From: Tuctoria greenei
Taxonomy: Eukaryota; Streptophyta; Magnoliopsida; Poales; Poaceae
Direction of reading: 5' to 3'
Length of the DNA: 64,000 nt
Assembly (NCBI GenBank): GCA_036927565.1
Contig: JAYESD010000004.1
Coordinates: 64,106,933 to 64,170,932 of the forward strand
Below the pieces are notes generated by a model. The model ran no database searches, was not told the DNA's origin, and was given only the letters and a program-made list of their open reading frames with translations. Position numbers and translations under genes: made by a program. Positions 45,640 to 56,497 of the stretch are shown here, piece after piece. Every line of letters starts with the position of its first letter. Within the stretch, counting starts at the first letter, position 1.

Positions 45640-45983
45640 TGCCAAAGGGGGAGAAGAGGTAGAGGAGTCAGGGGGAGTGGTAGTAGTAGTCTCAGGGGGA
45701 GTTTGAGTTTGAGTTTGCTATTTGTTTTCTCGTGTGTTTATATTTTGTATTCATGCTTGAGTACTCTTATGTAATTTTTATTTAAGCACTCTTCTGCTTG
45801 TTACATTTGCTTATGTTATTAATTGATTGAGCTTTTCGTGCCATTAATTTCATTTGATTTTTACAAGCTTAATGTGTCCTATCTTGTATTCATTGCATAT
45901 CTACTTGAGTATTGCACCATAAAATTCATTATTACTGCACTTTAAATTATTGTGTTGTCATCAATCACCAAAAAGGGGGAGAT
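45640..45983 (+). other. S2 multiple polypurine tracts
   Basis: AAAGGGGGAGAAGAGG (about 45647), CAGGGGGAGTGG (about 45669), CAGGGGGAGTTTG (about 45692) and AAAAAGGGGGAGAT (45970-45983). The last abuts the 3' LTR. The serial arrangement is a Sirevirus trait. Confidence 0.75.
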
Positions 45984-47345
45984 TGAAAGCATCTAGGCCC
46001 CATTAGGTACGGTTTCGGTGATTAATGACAACCATTCGATATTACTAATGAATATGTGAATGCAAGGTCCCAATAACACTCAATCAAATGAAATCAATAT
46101 TACATTGGAGACCCATATAAAATCAACCAATAAGATCAAATCAAATCATACGAAGACAAGAAGTGAAAGCTCTAACTTGATACTTGAAGACTATCAAAAC
46201 AACACTTCAATCAAGTGTCAAAGAGGTCACAAGTTCAATTTCCAAAAGAACAACTCAAAAAATTTCGAAGTCAACAGATTGAACACACCGGATCATCCGA
46301 TGTTTGTTGAGTTGACTGCATCGGTCGAGTTGTGTCAACAGAAGAAGAAGACCTCAGACAAATGCACTCACCGGATCATCCGATGTGAGTGGCTCCGTGA
46401 CATCGGTCCATCATCACAGTTTATAATACCATTGGACCAAGTGAAGCACCGGATCATCCGATGTGCAGAATTACATACATCAGTCAATCACTCCAGTAAG
46501 CTTCAAGATCAAGCAAAATTCTGGAGAAAAAGCCACCGGATCATCCGACGAGAAGTCAGGTCAACATCGGTCTAACAACGGTCATATCTGACATAGTGAC
46601 ATCACCTAATTTGGCTTTGACCGATGATAACTGAAGGGGAGACATCGGATCATCCGGTGTTCGCAGAGAAGTGACATCAGCCTACTTTTCCAACGGCTAT
46701 TTCGTGGAGGCTGGCTATTTATACCCCTTCAACCTGTCAAATCGAGAAGACTTGATGCCCAGACATACTCTACACATCCTAGAGCATTCAAGACCTAGAG
46801 CTACCACTTTCACATCATTGTTCATCATTTGTACACCAAGAGATAGGCTAGAACTAGCTAGAGATAGTGCTTGTGTGCCTCCATTCTAGGTGATTGGAGT
46901 CTCTAGTGTAGTGAGAGCCATAAGGGAGTGTCCCTTGGTGTGTGTGACTTCCGAAGCTTGCCAAGAGGATTGTGGAAGCCCGAAGGATTCAAAGTGTACA
47001 AGGCTTGAGCTCCACCTTGCCAAGGTTGGCGAACAGAGAAGAATAGTGAAGACCCCCTTGTCTGAGGTGACTTGGGAGTGGCAAAACCCTTCGGTGGGTG
47101 CCACAATGTGGATGTAGGAAGATCCTTGTGATCTTGCCGAACCACGGGATAAACTCCGTGTCCCTTGAGCGTTTGCATCCTTCTCCCCTTTACATTTAGC
47201 AATCTTCATTCCGCAACTTTAATTTACATTGATTGCATAGATTAATCGCATAGGGAATTGGGCTCTAAGTTGTTAGCTTTTAATTACCTTAAAATTTGAA
47301 AGAAAGCCCAATTCACCCCCCCTCTTGGGCATTTCGATCCTTACA
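45984..47345 (+). repeat. S2 3' LTR
   Basis: It has the same length, 1362 bp, as the 5' LTR and near 98 percent identity by eye. Both LTRs contain a 75-codon open frame (36155-36382 and 46890-47117), but because the LTRs are so alike this is not evidence of selection. Confidence 0.9.
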
Positions 47346-47350
47346 AGCTC
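47346..47350. other. Target-site duplication of S2, right copy (AGCTC)
   Basis: It is identical to 35245-35249. Confidence 0.85.
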
Positions 47351-48440
47351 CTCCCGGGAAGTTAAAGACCCCTGGGGCAGGTTTATGAGCCATGACCTGG
47401 CTAGGCCAGTCGGGGCAAACGGCAAAGTAGTTGGCCATGATGGCCTCATTCCTTCCTGCAACAAGGATGGAGGTGGTGTAGATCTGCAGGAACTTGACAA
47501 GCTTGATGCTCTTGATGTACTTCTCCAGCAGGTGATGCTACAACTTGTGTGGCCATACCACGAAGCGGAGATGCGGCGCCAGGGCTGCACATCCTCTGCA
47601 CGTTCTTGCCAGAGCAGGGTTGGGTGCAACATACGCCTGGAGTGGAGGTTGCGTTGCATACACCAACGCTGCGGGTTGAGTGACATACGCTTGAGGCGAT
47701 GGGTGCGCTGCGTATGACTAGGGTGCTTGCTGTGTGGCGTATGCTTGAGGCATTGGCCTTGCAGGATACACCTGGGGTGAGGCTTGCACATTGTGCACTT
47801 GAGGTGCAGGCTGTGCAGGGTGCGCCAGGGACGCAGGCGCATGTTGTGCATGGTACGCCTGTGGCGCAGCCTGCACAGCGGACGCCTTGGGCTCGACATC
47901 TGGAGCGATGAAGTCAGCCTTGATATTTCGGCGCCTCTTGCACTGTCATTCGATGGTGACGCGGTTGTCTTCTGCCGCGCGACGGCGATTGAGCCCTGAT
48001 TTCGGCTATGGAGATCATTGTGGAGTGTGAGTCGGCCGTCTGTCGGTCGATCATCGGCATGCATGATAGTGACACGTGTGACAAGCCAGCCTGTTGTCTC
48101 CTTCACTGAGGTGTGTTAATGGCGGCGATGATGAGATGGTCGACATCATTGATCCTCTGCTCTGCTGCTCCCTAAGGAGCATCCATAGAAGGTGGATTTT
48201 GGAGGAGGGAACGTGCTACTACTAGCGCGCTCTCTGGGCTTGCAGCTGTTGGTGCCATGGGCACCGAGATGGTGGGGGTGTGCCGTGAGAAGCTAGCTCG
48301 GCTAGCTACTCGGCCTCCTGCCGGGCCAGAACAACCCGCACAGGCGCAGGATATGGCTTCGTCTTCTCCAGTCGTGATGCGACGGGCTCGAGAGGTATCG
48401 TCGATGGGCTTGATGTTCACCATTGCATGTAGACGCAAAC
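47351..48440 (-). pseudogene. R1 gag, proximal piece
   Basis: The minus strand from about 48415 opens MVNIKPIDDTSRARRITTGE. A repeat-like region rich in Gln-Ala-Tyr-Ala and Pro codons follows at 47600-47880. Then come FLQIYTTSILVAGRNEAIMA and, in another frame, LARSWLINLPQGSLTSREEL next to the S2 insertion. It is the N-terminal half of Tat-type gag with at least two frameshifts. Confidence 0.65.
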
Positions 48441-48455
48441 TTCTTGGGGAAAAAT

Positions 48456-48473
48456 CCCCTACCTGGCGTGCCA
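48456..48473 (-). other. R1 primer-binding site
   Basis: The minus strand reads TGGCACGCCAGGTAGGGG two bases inside the LTR end, close to the PBS of Retand/RIRE2-type elements. Confidence 0.7.
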
Positions 48474-48475
48474 AA

Positions 48476-49872
48476 TGTCTGAGTGTAGCAACATCACTTC
48501 ACCGGACCTACTAAGAAGAAGCCCGTGAAGTTTTTTTAGGAGGGGCTAGACCCAAGAGCTTGGGAGCACGATAGAGATGGTGAACACAGAGACTTTTACG
48601 TGGTTCGGATCGCCGGAGCGTAACACCCTACGTCTACTGCCTGTGTTGTATTGCTTGAGTGTGTATAACTTTGAATTGGGTTTTCTTCGAGCCAATGCCC
48701 CTAGGTCGTTGGCTGCCCGGTCCTTTTATAGTCCAAGGATGGGCAGTTTACAAGTGGGGTCTGGGGACCGACAGGTGGTCCCAGTGTGATCTATCCCTAG
48801 TACAATATCTCAGGTGTTACGGTCACCTGCTGCTTCTCACCGACACTTGAAGACTCGCCGCCTTGCCGCCCCGGTCGTCAAGGTCTAGACATAGTTGTTT
48901 ATGAATGTAGGGAATGGCCCATCTATCGTGTTGTCGCATCCTACCCCGTCAGCAGCATGGAGTAGCACTACAGCACCTTCACTATGATATGAATGGGCAC
49001 AATGGCACCTGACAGGGGCATGCGATGCACCCTTGTGCCTGGGGAAGGCGTGTGCCTTCAATGTGCGAGTAAACAGAGCACATGCTCTTAACTCCCGCGA
49101 CCGACCGCCCAGTACGAGCCGCATGCCACGTGGTAGGTCCGGAGCCCACCTATGATCAGGACACATGGCGGCCCCGGAGCTCGCCTATTAGGTGAGGTGG
49201 GGTCCAGTCCTGCAAGACATGTGGCGGCCCTGGAGCCCGGCTCTAAGGAGAGGCGGGGTCTGGCTCCGCAAGACACGTGGTGGACTCAGAGCCGTCCTCT
49301 AAGTAGAGGCGTGGTTCGGCTCCGTAGGACACATGGCGGCCCTGGAGCCTGCCTCTAAGGAGAGGCAGGGTCTGGCTCTGTAGGACACGTGGCGGCCCCA
49401 GATCCTGCCTCTTAGGTGAGGCGGGGTCCATCCCTGCAGGACACGTGGTAGCCCTAGAGCCTACCTCTAAGGAGAGGTGGCATCCAGCTTCGCAGGACAT
49501 GTGGCGGCCCTAGAGCCCGCCTCTAAGGAGAGGCGGGGTTCGGCTCCGCTGGACATGTTGCGACTTCAGAGCCCGCCTCTATGAAGAGGCAAGGTCTGGC
49601 TCCCCAGAATATGTGGCGGCCCCGTAGAATGCCTCTAAGGAGAGGCGAGGTCCGGCTCCAAAGACATGTGGCGGTCTCGAAGCCCGCCTCTAAGGAGTGA
49701 TGGGGTCTGGCTTTGCAGGGCACATGGAGGCCTCGGAGCCCGCCTCCATAGAGAGGTCGGGTCCAGCTCTGCAGAACACGTGATGCTTTGAGACCCTGCC
49801 TTAGCAGGGCGACAGAATCCTTAGGCATTTTCAGCCTGTGTGCGGGGGTATCCGATCTGTAGGGTACCGACA
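48476..49872 (-). repeat. R1 5' LTR
   Basis: In plus coordinates TGTCTGAGTG ... GGGTACCGACA, 1397 bp. On the minus strand it starts TGTCGGTACCCTACAGATCG, the standard start of Tat/Retand LTRs. U3 is almost entirely a minisatellite. The outer border at 49872/49873 meets CACTA-derived DNA. The partner LTR is missing. Confidence 0.75.
49150..49795. repeat. 56-58 bp minisatellite in R1 LTR (about 11 copies)
   Basis: The landmark ACACGTGGCGGCCC, with changes, recurs at about 49163, 49219, 49275, 49329, 49387, 49443, 49499, 49553, 49609, 49664, 49722 and 49779. Each unit also holds GCCTCTAAGGAGAGGC, itself an inverted repeat, and GGTCCGGCTCCGCAGG. Confidence 0.85.
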
Positions 49873-50183
49873 CTATTTAACTAAATGACATAATTCAAAT
49901 AATTAACCACAAGATTAAAGATAAACATTAGAGTTTACAAGTGGGGGTGGGGATGAGGGTAAGAGGTCTCTATGGGGTTAGCGTGGGGCCGACACAGCGA
50001 GGAGAAGGTTGAGCATGATGTTGAGGAGCCAAGGTAACGACGGAGGAGGCAGCGTGTGCCTATGAGGAGGTGGCATGTGAGAGAAAGAGAGGAGAGTGGA
50101 AGGTGTCGGGCCGATATAAGGCCCTAATCTACAATGGCCACACAACAAACGACAACCCGTAACAAAACCGTCGTAAATAAATG

Positions 50184-50545
50184 TTGAAAGCTACTAAGAA
50201 ACACTAACAAATCATCCCCTGCAACGGCGACAGAAATGCTTGTTGACGTTTCTTAATGTCACAGATAATCTCTAGTAAGAGATGAGGTCCGCAAGCGCAC
50301 GGAAACTATCATGTAGCATTTCACCAAAGAGTATTCCCAAGGGTATCATATTTATCCCAAAGGAAAGAAATGGATTAAAGTAAACACTGCTCTTATGATC
50401 AAACTATGGGATACTAATCAATTATCAAGACAGGGGTAAGTTGATAATATGGGTAGTGTGACACACACCTAAGCAATCTATTCTAAAGGGTAAATGGGTT
50501 CTAATGGAGATTAGACTAAGAGTTAAGGAGTTGCTCCTACAATGC

Positions 50546-50622
<77 letters not shown>

Positions 50623-51832
50623 CCTAGGTTAGATACTAATGAGCATGTCAATGGTGAATACCTATACTAAGTTGTTCACATATTAGGCATGGGTTTACCC
50701 CTAGCAATACTAGGACGACTCCCGCCGAGAGCCTGTAGCATAGCCGAACGATGAGGATTACAAAGGACAAATAGGGTCGTCACCACCTACTACCTACATC
50801 TTGAATCTGTGGGTCTACGAGACATCCAACGCTCCTTAACTACCCTAGCACCATGCTAGCATATTAAGTAAATACCTTAGGAGCCACGGCACAAGCCATC
50901 CTAAGGCAATGAACTAAATCATCGTTGAACCAATGATGATGCATAGCATAAGTTATTTATATTAACATGATCATATCATAACTACTTAGACTATAGTGAG
51001 GGTTTATAGTGTTCATGATGATAGTATAATGACATTAAGGCATGATCAAAGACTATTCCTACCACATACATGGAATCCATAATCAAACAAGAAACGCTTC
51101 ATCCAAGTACATGAATAAGAGAAGACTAAAGATAATATCTTTATTCTACATAAAGTCACAAATATAGTAAAAGATACATGAGCCATACCTTTCCCAACTT
51201 GGACTTGGGACTAGAGGCTCCTCTCCCTATAGCCTAACTCCACTAAGGACTAAGAGAACTAGTGTATACAATAGAATGATGCTCAAGTGATGTGTGTGTG
51301 TGTGTGTGAAGTGAGGGTAGGGGGTCCTATTTATTGTGGAGAAGGGTCGGTTCCCGAAACCAAATGCGTGCGAATCAGTCACTACTGACTTCTTCAAGCC
51401 GGGAAGAGCCAACACGTGGCGATTGACAGAGTTTGGCGCCAGGACCAAGTTGGTCGACTAGGGTGGGGGGGGGGGGGGTCGACCTACCTGGTCTTTGCAC
51501 CGTTTCACGTGTGCTTTCTCCAGGTCACTGCCAGGTGGGTCCTACCCCTTGATAGGGGTGCTACACCATTGGATAGCCTCGGATACTTCTGTTTGTGGGC
51601 CATTTGATCCATGTGTTGCCATATGTCAGCGCATGATTGGCTGGGATGATATTTAATAGAATTTCTCCCCCTCTTTTACCTCATTTCATGCAATAATTCT
51701 CTGCAAGCACTAGTTCTCCAAGGACAAGTGGAAATAGGTTAAATAGAAAGGTGATGTGTGCAAGAAATGGTAATTCCTTCACATAATTGAGTTATATTGA
51801 CGGGTGAAATTGGCATATAACAACCATCAACA
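50184..51832 (-). repeat. N-family LTR plus PBS fragment (N4)
   Basis: The LTR 50241-51832 (TGTTGACGTTTCTTAATGTC ... CCATCAACA) is followed on its 3' side (50184-50240) by a PBS-like TGTCGCCGTTGCAGGGGA and about 30 bp of interior. A 7-bp repeat ATAAATG flanks the unit (50177-50183 and 51833-51839). The small ORF is present (minus strand from about 51188, MAHVSFTIFVTLCRIKILSL) but stops after about 47 codons. Confidence 0.75.
50548..50622. repeat. (AT)n microsatellite in N4 LTR
   Basis: About 37 AT repeats, at the place where the related LTRs read CATATACATAGCCTA. Confidence 0.9.
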
Positions 51833-51961
51833 ATAAATGACTTATTTATGACCTCCTACTACTTGTATTTGGCCGTAGAAGGTTACTTTCATTACGACGG
51901 CTTGTCTAATTGCCATCGTAAATAACGAGATCCATCGAAAGTTTGCCATTTTTCTGTAGTG

Positions 51962-52528
51962 CATCCCAAACTATTCAAGAGAATACTAAGACATATTTGA
52001 GGTACCAATTCTCTTGGTTGGCACATCCATGCTTCTACATCAACAGAGATTACAACGTTCACGAATGATGACTAGGCAGGATGCCTTGACACGAGGCGCT
52101 TGACTTATGGTTATTGCATTTTCTTCAGAGATTCTATTGTCTCGTGGTCAAGCAAACACCAACATACGATCCATCACCAAAGCCGAGTATAGAGTTGTAG
52201 CTAATGCAGCCACCGGATGTATCTGGCTTCGAAAATTGTTACAAGAATTACACTGTCCAATAACCAAAGCAACTTTCGTTAATTGTGACAATGTATCTGC
52301 AGTATATATGGCCCACAATATGATGAATCATCATCAAACAAATCACATTGAAATGGATCTACATTTTGTTCATTGAAAAGTGGTAGTTGGAGATCACTGT
52401 ATTCATCACGTACCCAACGATCAAAAGTTTGCTGACATAATGACTAAAGGTCTAACATCGTCCGTTTTCAACACTATTCGATCTAGTCTCTACGTCGACA
52501 ATGGACGCGCAATGACTATGGGGTGGGG
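51962..52528 (+). pseudogene. Copia RNase H fragment, copy 1
   Basis: A copia RT end and RNase H relic from a non-Sirevirus lineage. Around 51970-52090 frame-damaged LRYIRGT-type sequence is seen. 52107-52376 encodes ITKAEYRVVANAATGCIWLR, KLLQELHCPITKATFVNCDN and HHQTNHIEMDLHFVH. The end (QKFADIMTKGL-type) is in another frame at about 52400-52500. It starts directly after the CACTA terminus. Confidence 0.7.
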
Positions 52529-52588
52529 GTTTTAACTGACATTGCCTGGTCAAGTGCACATCATGCACGCGATGAGATCTACCGCATG

Positions 52589-52764
52589 CAGTGGTAGAGC
52601 TATAGTAATACCATTGGGTTCAGGTGACCCCAATAAATTTTTGTAAAGCAAGCATGATTAGCCTATTGTTACTAGTTTGAACTCATTGAATTCAGGTGAT
52701 TTATACTTAATTCATACATATACTTAAGTGAACCCATTGGCAAAATTTCCTCGCGCTGCCACTG
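52589..52764. mobile_element. hAT-type MITE, 176 bp
   Basis: Imperfect terminal inverted repeats CAGTGGTAGAGC and (inverted) CAGTGGCAGCGC, flanked by an exact 8-bp duplication ACCGCATG (52581-52588 and 52765-52772). Copy 2 has the empty site (ATCGCATG once, about 56413-56420). It has no coding capacity. Confidence 0.85.
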
Positions 52765-52853
52765 ACCGCATGTCACGTTGCATGGGCGTCGGACGTACTG
52801 CATGCACAATCTTCGGATCTCGGGATCTGTTTCATGTTAAGTTGCATGGGTGC

Positions 52854-54382
52854 TGTTGGTATTTCTTAACATCTACCGTTGATCCTAGCAACGAATGCTA
52901 GATATGCAGTTGGCACAAGGCTAACCTATGGTCAAAGTAAGAAGAGTTCCGCAAGCGCGCAAAAGGTAGTAGCATTTCACTAGAGAGTATTCCTATGGTA
53001 TTGTATTTATTTTATCCCAAAGGAAGTCAAATGAAGTGTGGAAAAATCATGAGTAGAGTAGAATGATCTAGTGAGGATCCTAATAGGATGGATAAATGAT
53101 GGAATTGGGTCGTGTGACACACACCTAAGGAATCTACTCTAAGGGGTAAAGTTGTCCTAGTGAGGGTTAAACTACGAGAAGGGGCCTCTAATTACTCATA
53201 TACATAGCCTAATAATATACACATGAACATGTTAATGGTGAATACTAGGACTTAGTGGTCCAACACATTGGGCACGGGTGTACCTCTGGCAAAACCAGAA
53301 CGATTCTCTCAAAGAGCCTATGGTGTAGCCAAATGTGGCATGTGTAAAGGACAAAAAGGGATGTCACCACCTACCACCTACCCCTACAACCCTTGGGTCT
53401 ATAAGACATCCAATGCTACTTAACTATCTAAGCACCACGCTTACATGTTAATTAAATGACTTCAAAGTTGCAGTACAATTACCTTCCTAAGACCATGACT
53501 AACCTAAACATCGTTGAACCAATGTTGAAACCAAGCACTACTTTATTCATATTAACATAATCAAGTTATTACCTAATTATACTATAGTGGAGGTGTATGG
53601 TGTTTTTTATAACATAATATAGATAGTACTATTAGATCATAATAACACCTACACCTATCACATACATGGACTCCACAATCAAACAAGTAACGTTTTCCCA
53701 AGTATATGATTAATACCTATCCGAAGATGGTGATACATAATAATATTATTAATAAGCATAATGTCATAAATAAAAGAAAAGATACATGAGCCATACCTAT
53801 CCCAATTTGGACTTAGGACTAGAGGCTCCTCTCTACAACCTAACCTCCACTAAGAACTAAGAGATCTAGTGTAAACAAGAGAGTGATGCTCAAGTGGTGT
53901 ATGTTGAAGTGAGAGATGAGAGGTTCTATTTATACACGAAGTTCAGTCGGTTCCCACCATCTTTTATGCGTGAAGCAATCTCCATCACCATCACGAAGCC
54001 CAGGAGAGCACCATGCATAGTTTGACCGTGAATGGTGCTCAGACCTGACCCCTCCTCGATTGTGCTTTCTCCTGGTTAATTATTGGTGGGACCTAGCTCC
54101 CATCCCGCATGAATTGATGTTGAATTCTTTTGGATACGCCTGGGAATAGGTCCATGGATCCATTTTATGCCACATGTCATTGTTTGATTGGTCAGAATGT
54201 CACTTTTTAGAATTGCTCCCCTTATTTCTCCTCATTCTTGCAATAAAATACCTGCATGCACTATTTCTCTAAGTTCAAGTGGAATTGTATTAAATGTAAG
54301 AGTGATGTGAGTAAGAAATATTTAGTCCTTCATATAATTGAGTTATGTTATGATTAAAATTTGTATATAACGACCGTCAACA
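52854..54382 (-). repeat. Solo N-family LTR (N5)
   Basis: TGTTGGTATTTCTTAACATC ... GACCGTCAACA, 1529 bp, with no PBS or interior. Flanks are GTGC and GCGC, a probable 4-bp duplication with one change. The first 80 bases diverge from other copies. The small ORF region (minus strand from about 53800) opens MAHVSFLLFMTLCLLIILLC and stops after about 25 codons. Confidence 0.75.
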
Positions 54383-54541
54383 GCGCCCAACATGCTACAT
54401 GCACGATTGTCGGATCGCCCACTAGCCTCCGTCCGCAAGAATGTAGTGTAGGTTGTTGATTCTGTTGTAATCTCCGGTTATAGATATGTACTCAAAGCTG
54501 CTGAGTAACAATCATTCTATTCGAACTTCAATTTGCCTTAA

Positions 54542-54591
54542 TCACCATAAGTCTGACCATGAAAGCATGGAGGGTCACTTAGTGTGTCATT

Positions 54592-54636
<45 letters not shown>

Positions 54637-54800
54637 TGAACAAGAGAGAAAGGAGAAAGAAAAAGGGGTGGCCATCCACACACGGGCGCTCCTCATCGTG
54701 CCTGTCTCGACCTTCTTGAGCTTCATCTTGAGATCGATTTCACCACCGATGGGCTCCTTCTGCTCAGTAGACGCTGATTCAACGATCGGGGACTGCTCAT
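54542..54800. other. Unassigned sequence with (GA)n microsatellite
   Basis: A (GA)n run of about 18 units lies at about 54596-54633. The rest (54640-54790) has a short open frame on each strand but no motif I know. It may be the left flank or cargo of the second CACTA fragment. Confidence 0.4.
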
Positions 54801-55783
54801 ACTTTCTAAGATCGCCCTACTTACGACGGCACAGTTCGGGGCCATCGTAAATAACATGTTACATTATATATAGCTCATACAACCGTCGTGAAGTAAATAA
54901 TTATGCAACTAATCAACTAATTAACAAATTAAAGAACTAATGGAAACATCTAATTAAATGATAGATCAATTAAACTACTATTAAATAATTAATTAATTAG
55001 ACTACTAACAAAACAATTAATCAACTTAAAACATATTAATCAACTAATTACACAATTAAACATTCAATCAACTAATAAAAAATTAATCAACATAGAAATA
55101 TTGAAACAGCTAATTAAACAATTGAACATTTAATCAACTAATGCAATAATTAATCAACTAGAACGATATGTAATCAACTAAGAAAATATTTAAACAACTA
55201 ATAAATCAACTAAAAATTTAATCAAAAAATAAACCAATTAATCAACTAATTCATCAATTAATCAGCTAAACCAATATTAATCAAGTAATTAATAAAACTA
55301 AACTACTAATAGAACTACTAATTTCACTAACTATTCAACTAAACTACATAATTCAAATAATTAAACACAAAATTAAACAAAAAATTGGGGTTTACAAGTG
55401 GGGGTGAGGGTCTGTGTGGGGTCGGGATGGGGTCCCACGCGGCGAGGAGGAGGGTGAGCATGGTGGTGAGGAGCCGAGTCAACGGCGGAGGAGGCGGCGC
55501 GCGTCTGTGAGGAGGTGGCGTGTGAGAGAAAGAGAGGAGAGAAGAAGGTGCCGGGCCGATATAAGGCCCTAATCTACGATGGCCACGCAATAAATGACGG
55601 CCCGTAATAAAGTCGTCATAAATAAATAGCTTATTTATGACTTCATAGTGTAATCGTCGTAAGTAAGCTGCTTATTTACGATGGTTGTATTTGGCCATTG
55701 TAGGTTCCTTTATTTAAGATGGCTCGTCTAATTGCAATCATAAATAACGGCGGCTGTCAAAAAATTGCCATTTTCCTGTAGTG
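54801..55783 (+). mobile_element. CACTA fragment, copy 2 (right end)
   Basis: Subterminal TTACGACGG and CCATCGTAAATAAC units appear at 54820-54860. A very AT-rich stretch of ATTAATCAACTAA-type repeats (54890-55380) follows, then a GC-richer part matching 49930-50180. The terminus ...GCCATTTTCCTGTAGTG is at 55783. No left CACTA terminus is visible. The copia sequence resumes at 55784 exactly as in copy 1. Confidence 0.65.
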
Positions 55784-56362
55784 CATCTCACACTATTCAA
55801 GAGAATACTAAGATATATTCGAGGTACCACTTCTCTTGGTCGGCACATCCATGCTTCTTCACCAACAAGATTACAACCTACACAGATGACGACTAGCTAG
55901 GTAGGATTCTTTGGCACGAGGCGCTTGACACATGGTTATTGCATTTTCTTCAGAGATTCTATTGTCTCTTGGTCAAGCAAGCGCCAACCTATGATTCATC
56001 ACCGAAGCTGGGTACAGAGTTGTAGCTAATGCGACCACCAAATCTATCTGGCTTCAACAATTGTTACAAGAATTACACTGTCCAATATCCAAAGCAACAT
56101 TAGTTTATTGTGACAATGTATCTGCAGAACATATGGCCCACAATCTGGTGAATCATCATCGAGCAAAGCACATCGGAGATTGATCTACATTTTGTTGGTG
56201 AGAAAGTGACGGTTGGAGATCTTTGTGTTCATCATTTACCCAGCGATCAACAGTTTGCTGACATAATGACTAAAGGCTTACCGTCATCCATCTTCAACAT
56301 TTTTCGATCCGGTCTCTACATCAACAATGGTCGCGCAACGACTGTGAGGTGGGAGGGGGGGG
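55784..56362 (+). pseudogene. Copia RNase H fragment, copy 2
   Basis: It is the same segment as 51962-52528, with different damage. GDLCVHHLPSDQQFADIMTK and GLPSSIFNIFRSGLYINNGR are open in the 56206 frame. The polypurine tract GAGGTGGGAGGGGGGGG lies at about 56345-56362. Confidence 0.75.
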
Positions 56363-56489
56363 TGCTAACTGACGTCGCCTGGTCAAGTGCACGATATGCA
56401 TGCGATGAGATCTATCGCATGTCACGTTGCATGGGTGTCGAACGTGCTGCATGCACGATCTTCGGATCTCGGGATCTGCCGCATGTTAT

Positions 56490-56497
56490 GCAGCATG
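56490..56497. other. Target-site duplication of nDart-like element, left copy (GCAGCATG)
   Basis: 8 bp, repeated exactly at 57331-57338. Confidence 0.85.

Larger units (their letters stand above)
35250..47345 (+). mobile_element. S2: complete Sirevirus (Ty1/copia) with envelope-like ORF
   Basis: 12,096 bp: LTRs of 1362 bp each (35250-36611 and 45984-47345), PBS, gag, pol, a promoter-like GC-rich region, an envelope-like ORF, four polypurine tracts, and AGCTC duplications. By eye the two LTRs differ at about 27 positions plus two single-base indels, near 2 percent, so the insertion is fairly young. Coding damage is light: one stop in gag, a few stops or frameshifts in pol, one stop in the envelope-like ORF. 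Confidence 0.9.
6859..49872 (-). mobile_element. R1: Tat-type (Retand/RIRE2-like) Ty3/gypsy element, split by nested insertions
   Basis: Read on the minus strand the pieces come in element order: LTR 49872-48476, PBS, gag 48440-47351 and 35249-34967, RT 16348-15454, then RT end plus RNase H 7537-6859. N1 and S2 interrupt it with clean 5-bp target duplications, and the R1 reading frame resumes across both sites. The 16349-34966 insertion has no duplication, and the R1 segment between gag and RT is missing. The 3' LTR is absent on the left. The LTR start TGTCGGTACCC and the PBS are typical of the Tat group. Confidence 0.8.
49873..51961 (+). mobile_element. CACTA fragment, copy 1 (right end), with N-family LTR inserted
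   Basis: 49873-50183 and 51833-51961 together match about 55340-55783. The right end reads ...GCCATTTTTCTGTAGTG at 51961; inverted, this is CACTACAGAAAAATGGC, a CACTA (En/Spm) terminus. Subterminal CGTCGTAAATAA and TTATTTATGAC units support this. The left part is replaced by R1. The fragment sits in copia RT at 51962. Confidence 0.65.
52529..54541 (+). repeat. Copia LTR, copy 1, carrying a MITE and an N-family LTR
   Basis: The LTR (about 300 bp without insertions) starts near TTTTAACTGACATTGCCTGG and ends near TTCAATTTGCCTTA. It holds a 176-bp MITE (52589-52764) and a 1529-bp N-family LTR (52854-54382). Homology to copy 2 stops at its right end. Confidence 0.65.

Noticed and set aside
47273..48106. 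A 277-codon minus-strand ORF
   Set aside because: It is a chimera: its end reads antisense S2 LTR and most of its length is out of frame with the R1 gag motifs.
49150..49795. Regularly spaced repeats that could suggest a CRISPR array
   Set aside because: The units are continuous tandem repeats of 56-58 bp without distinct spacers, inside a plant LTR.
51961..54541. Tandem segmental duplication as the origin of the two CACTA-copia copies
   Set aside because: Right-hand homology ends at the LTR boundary and the flanks differ, which fits retrotransposition better. The left boundary cannot be tested here, so this is a preference and not proof.
54596..54633. (GA)n tract as a GAGA-type regulatory element
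   Set aside because: It is a plain microsatellite with no promoter or gene next to it.
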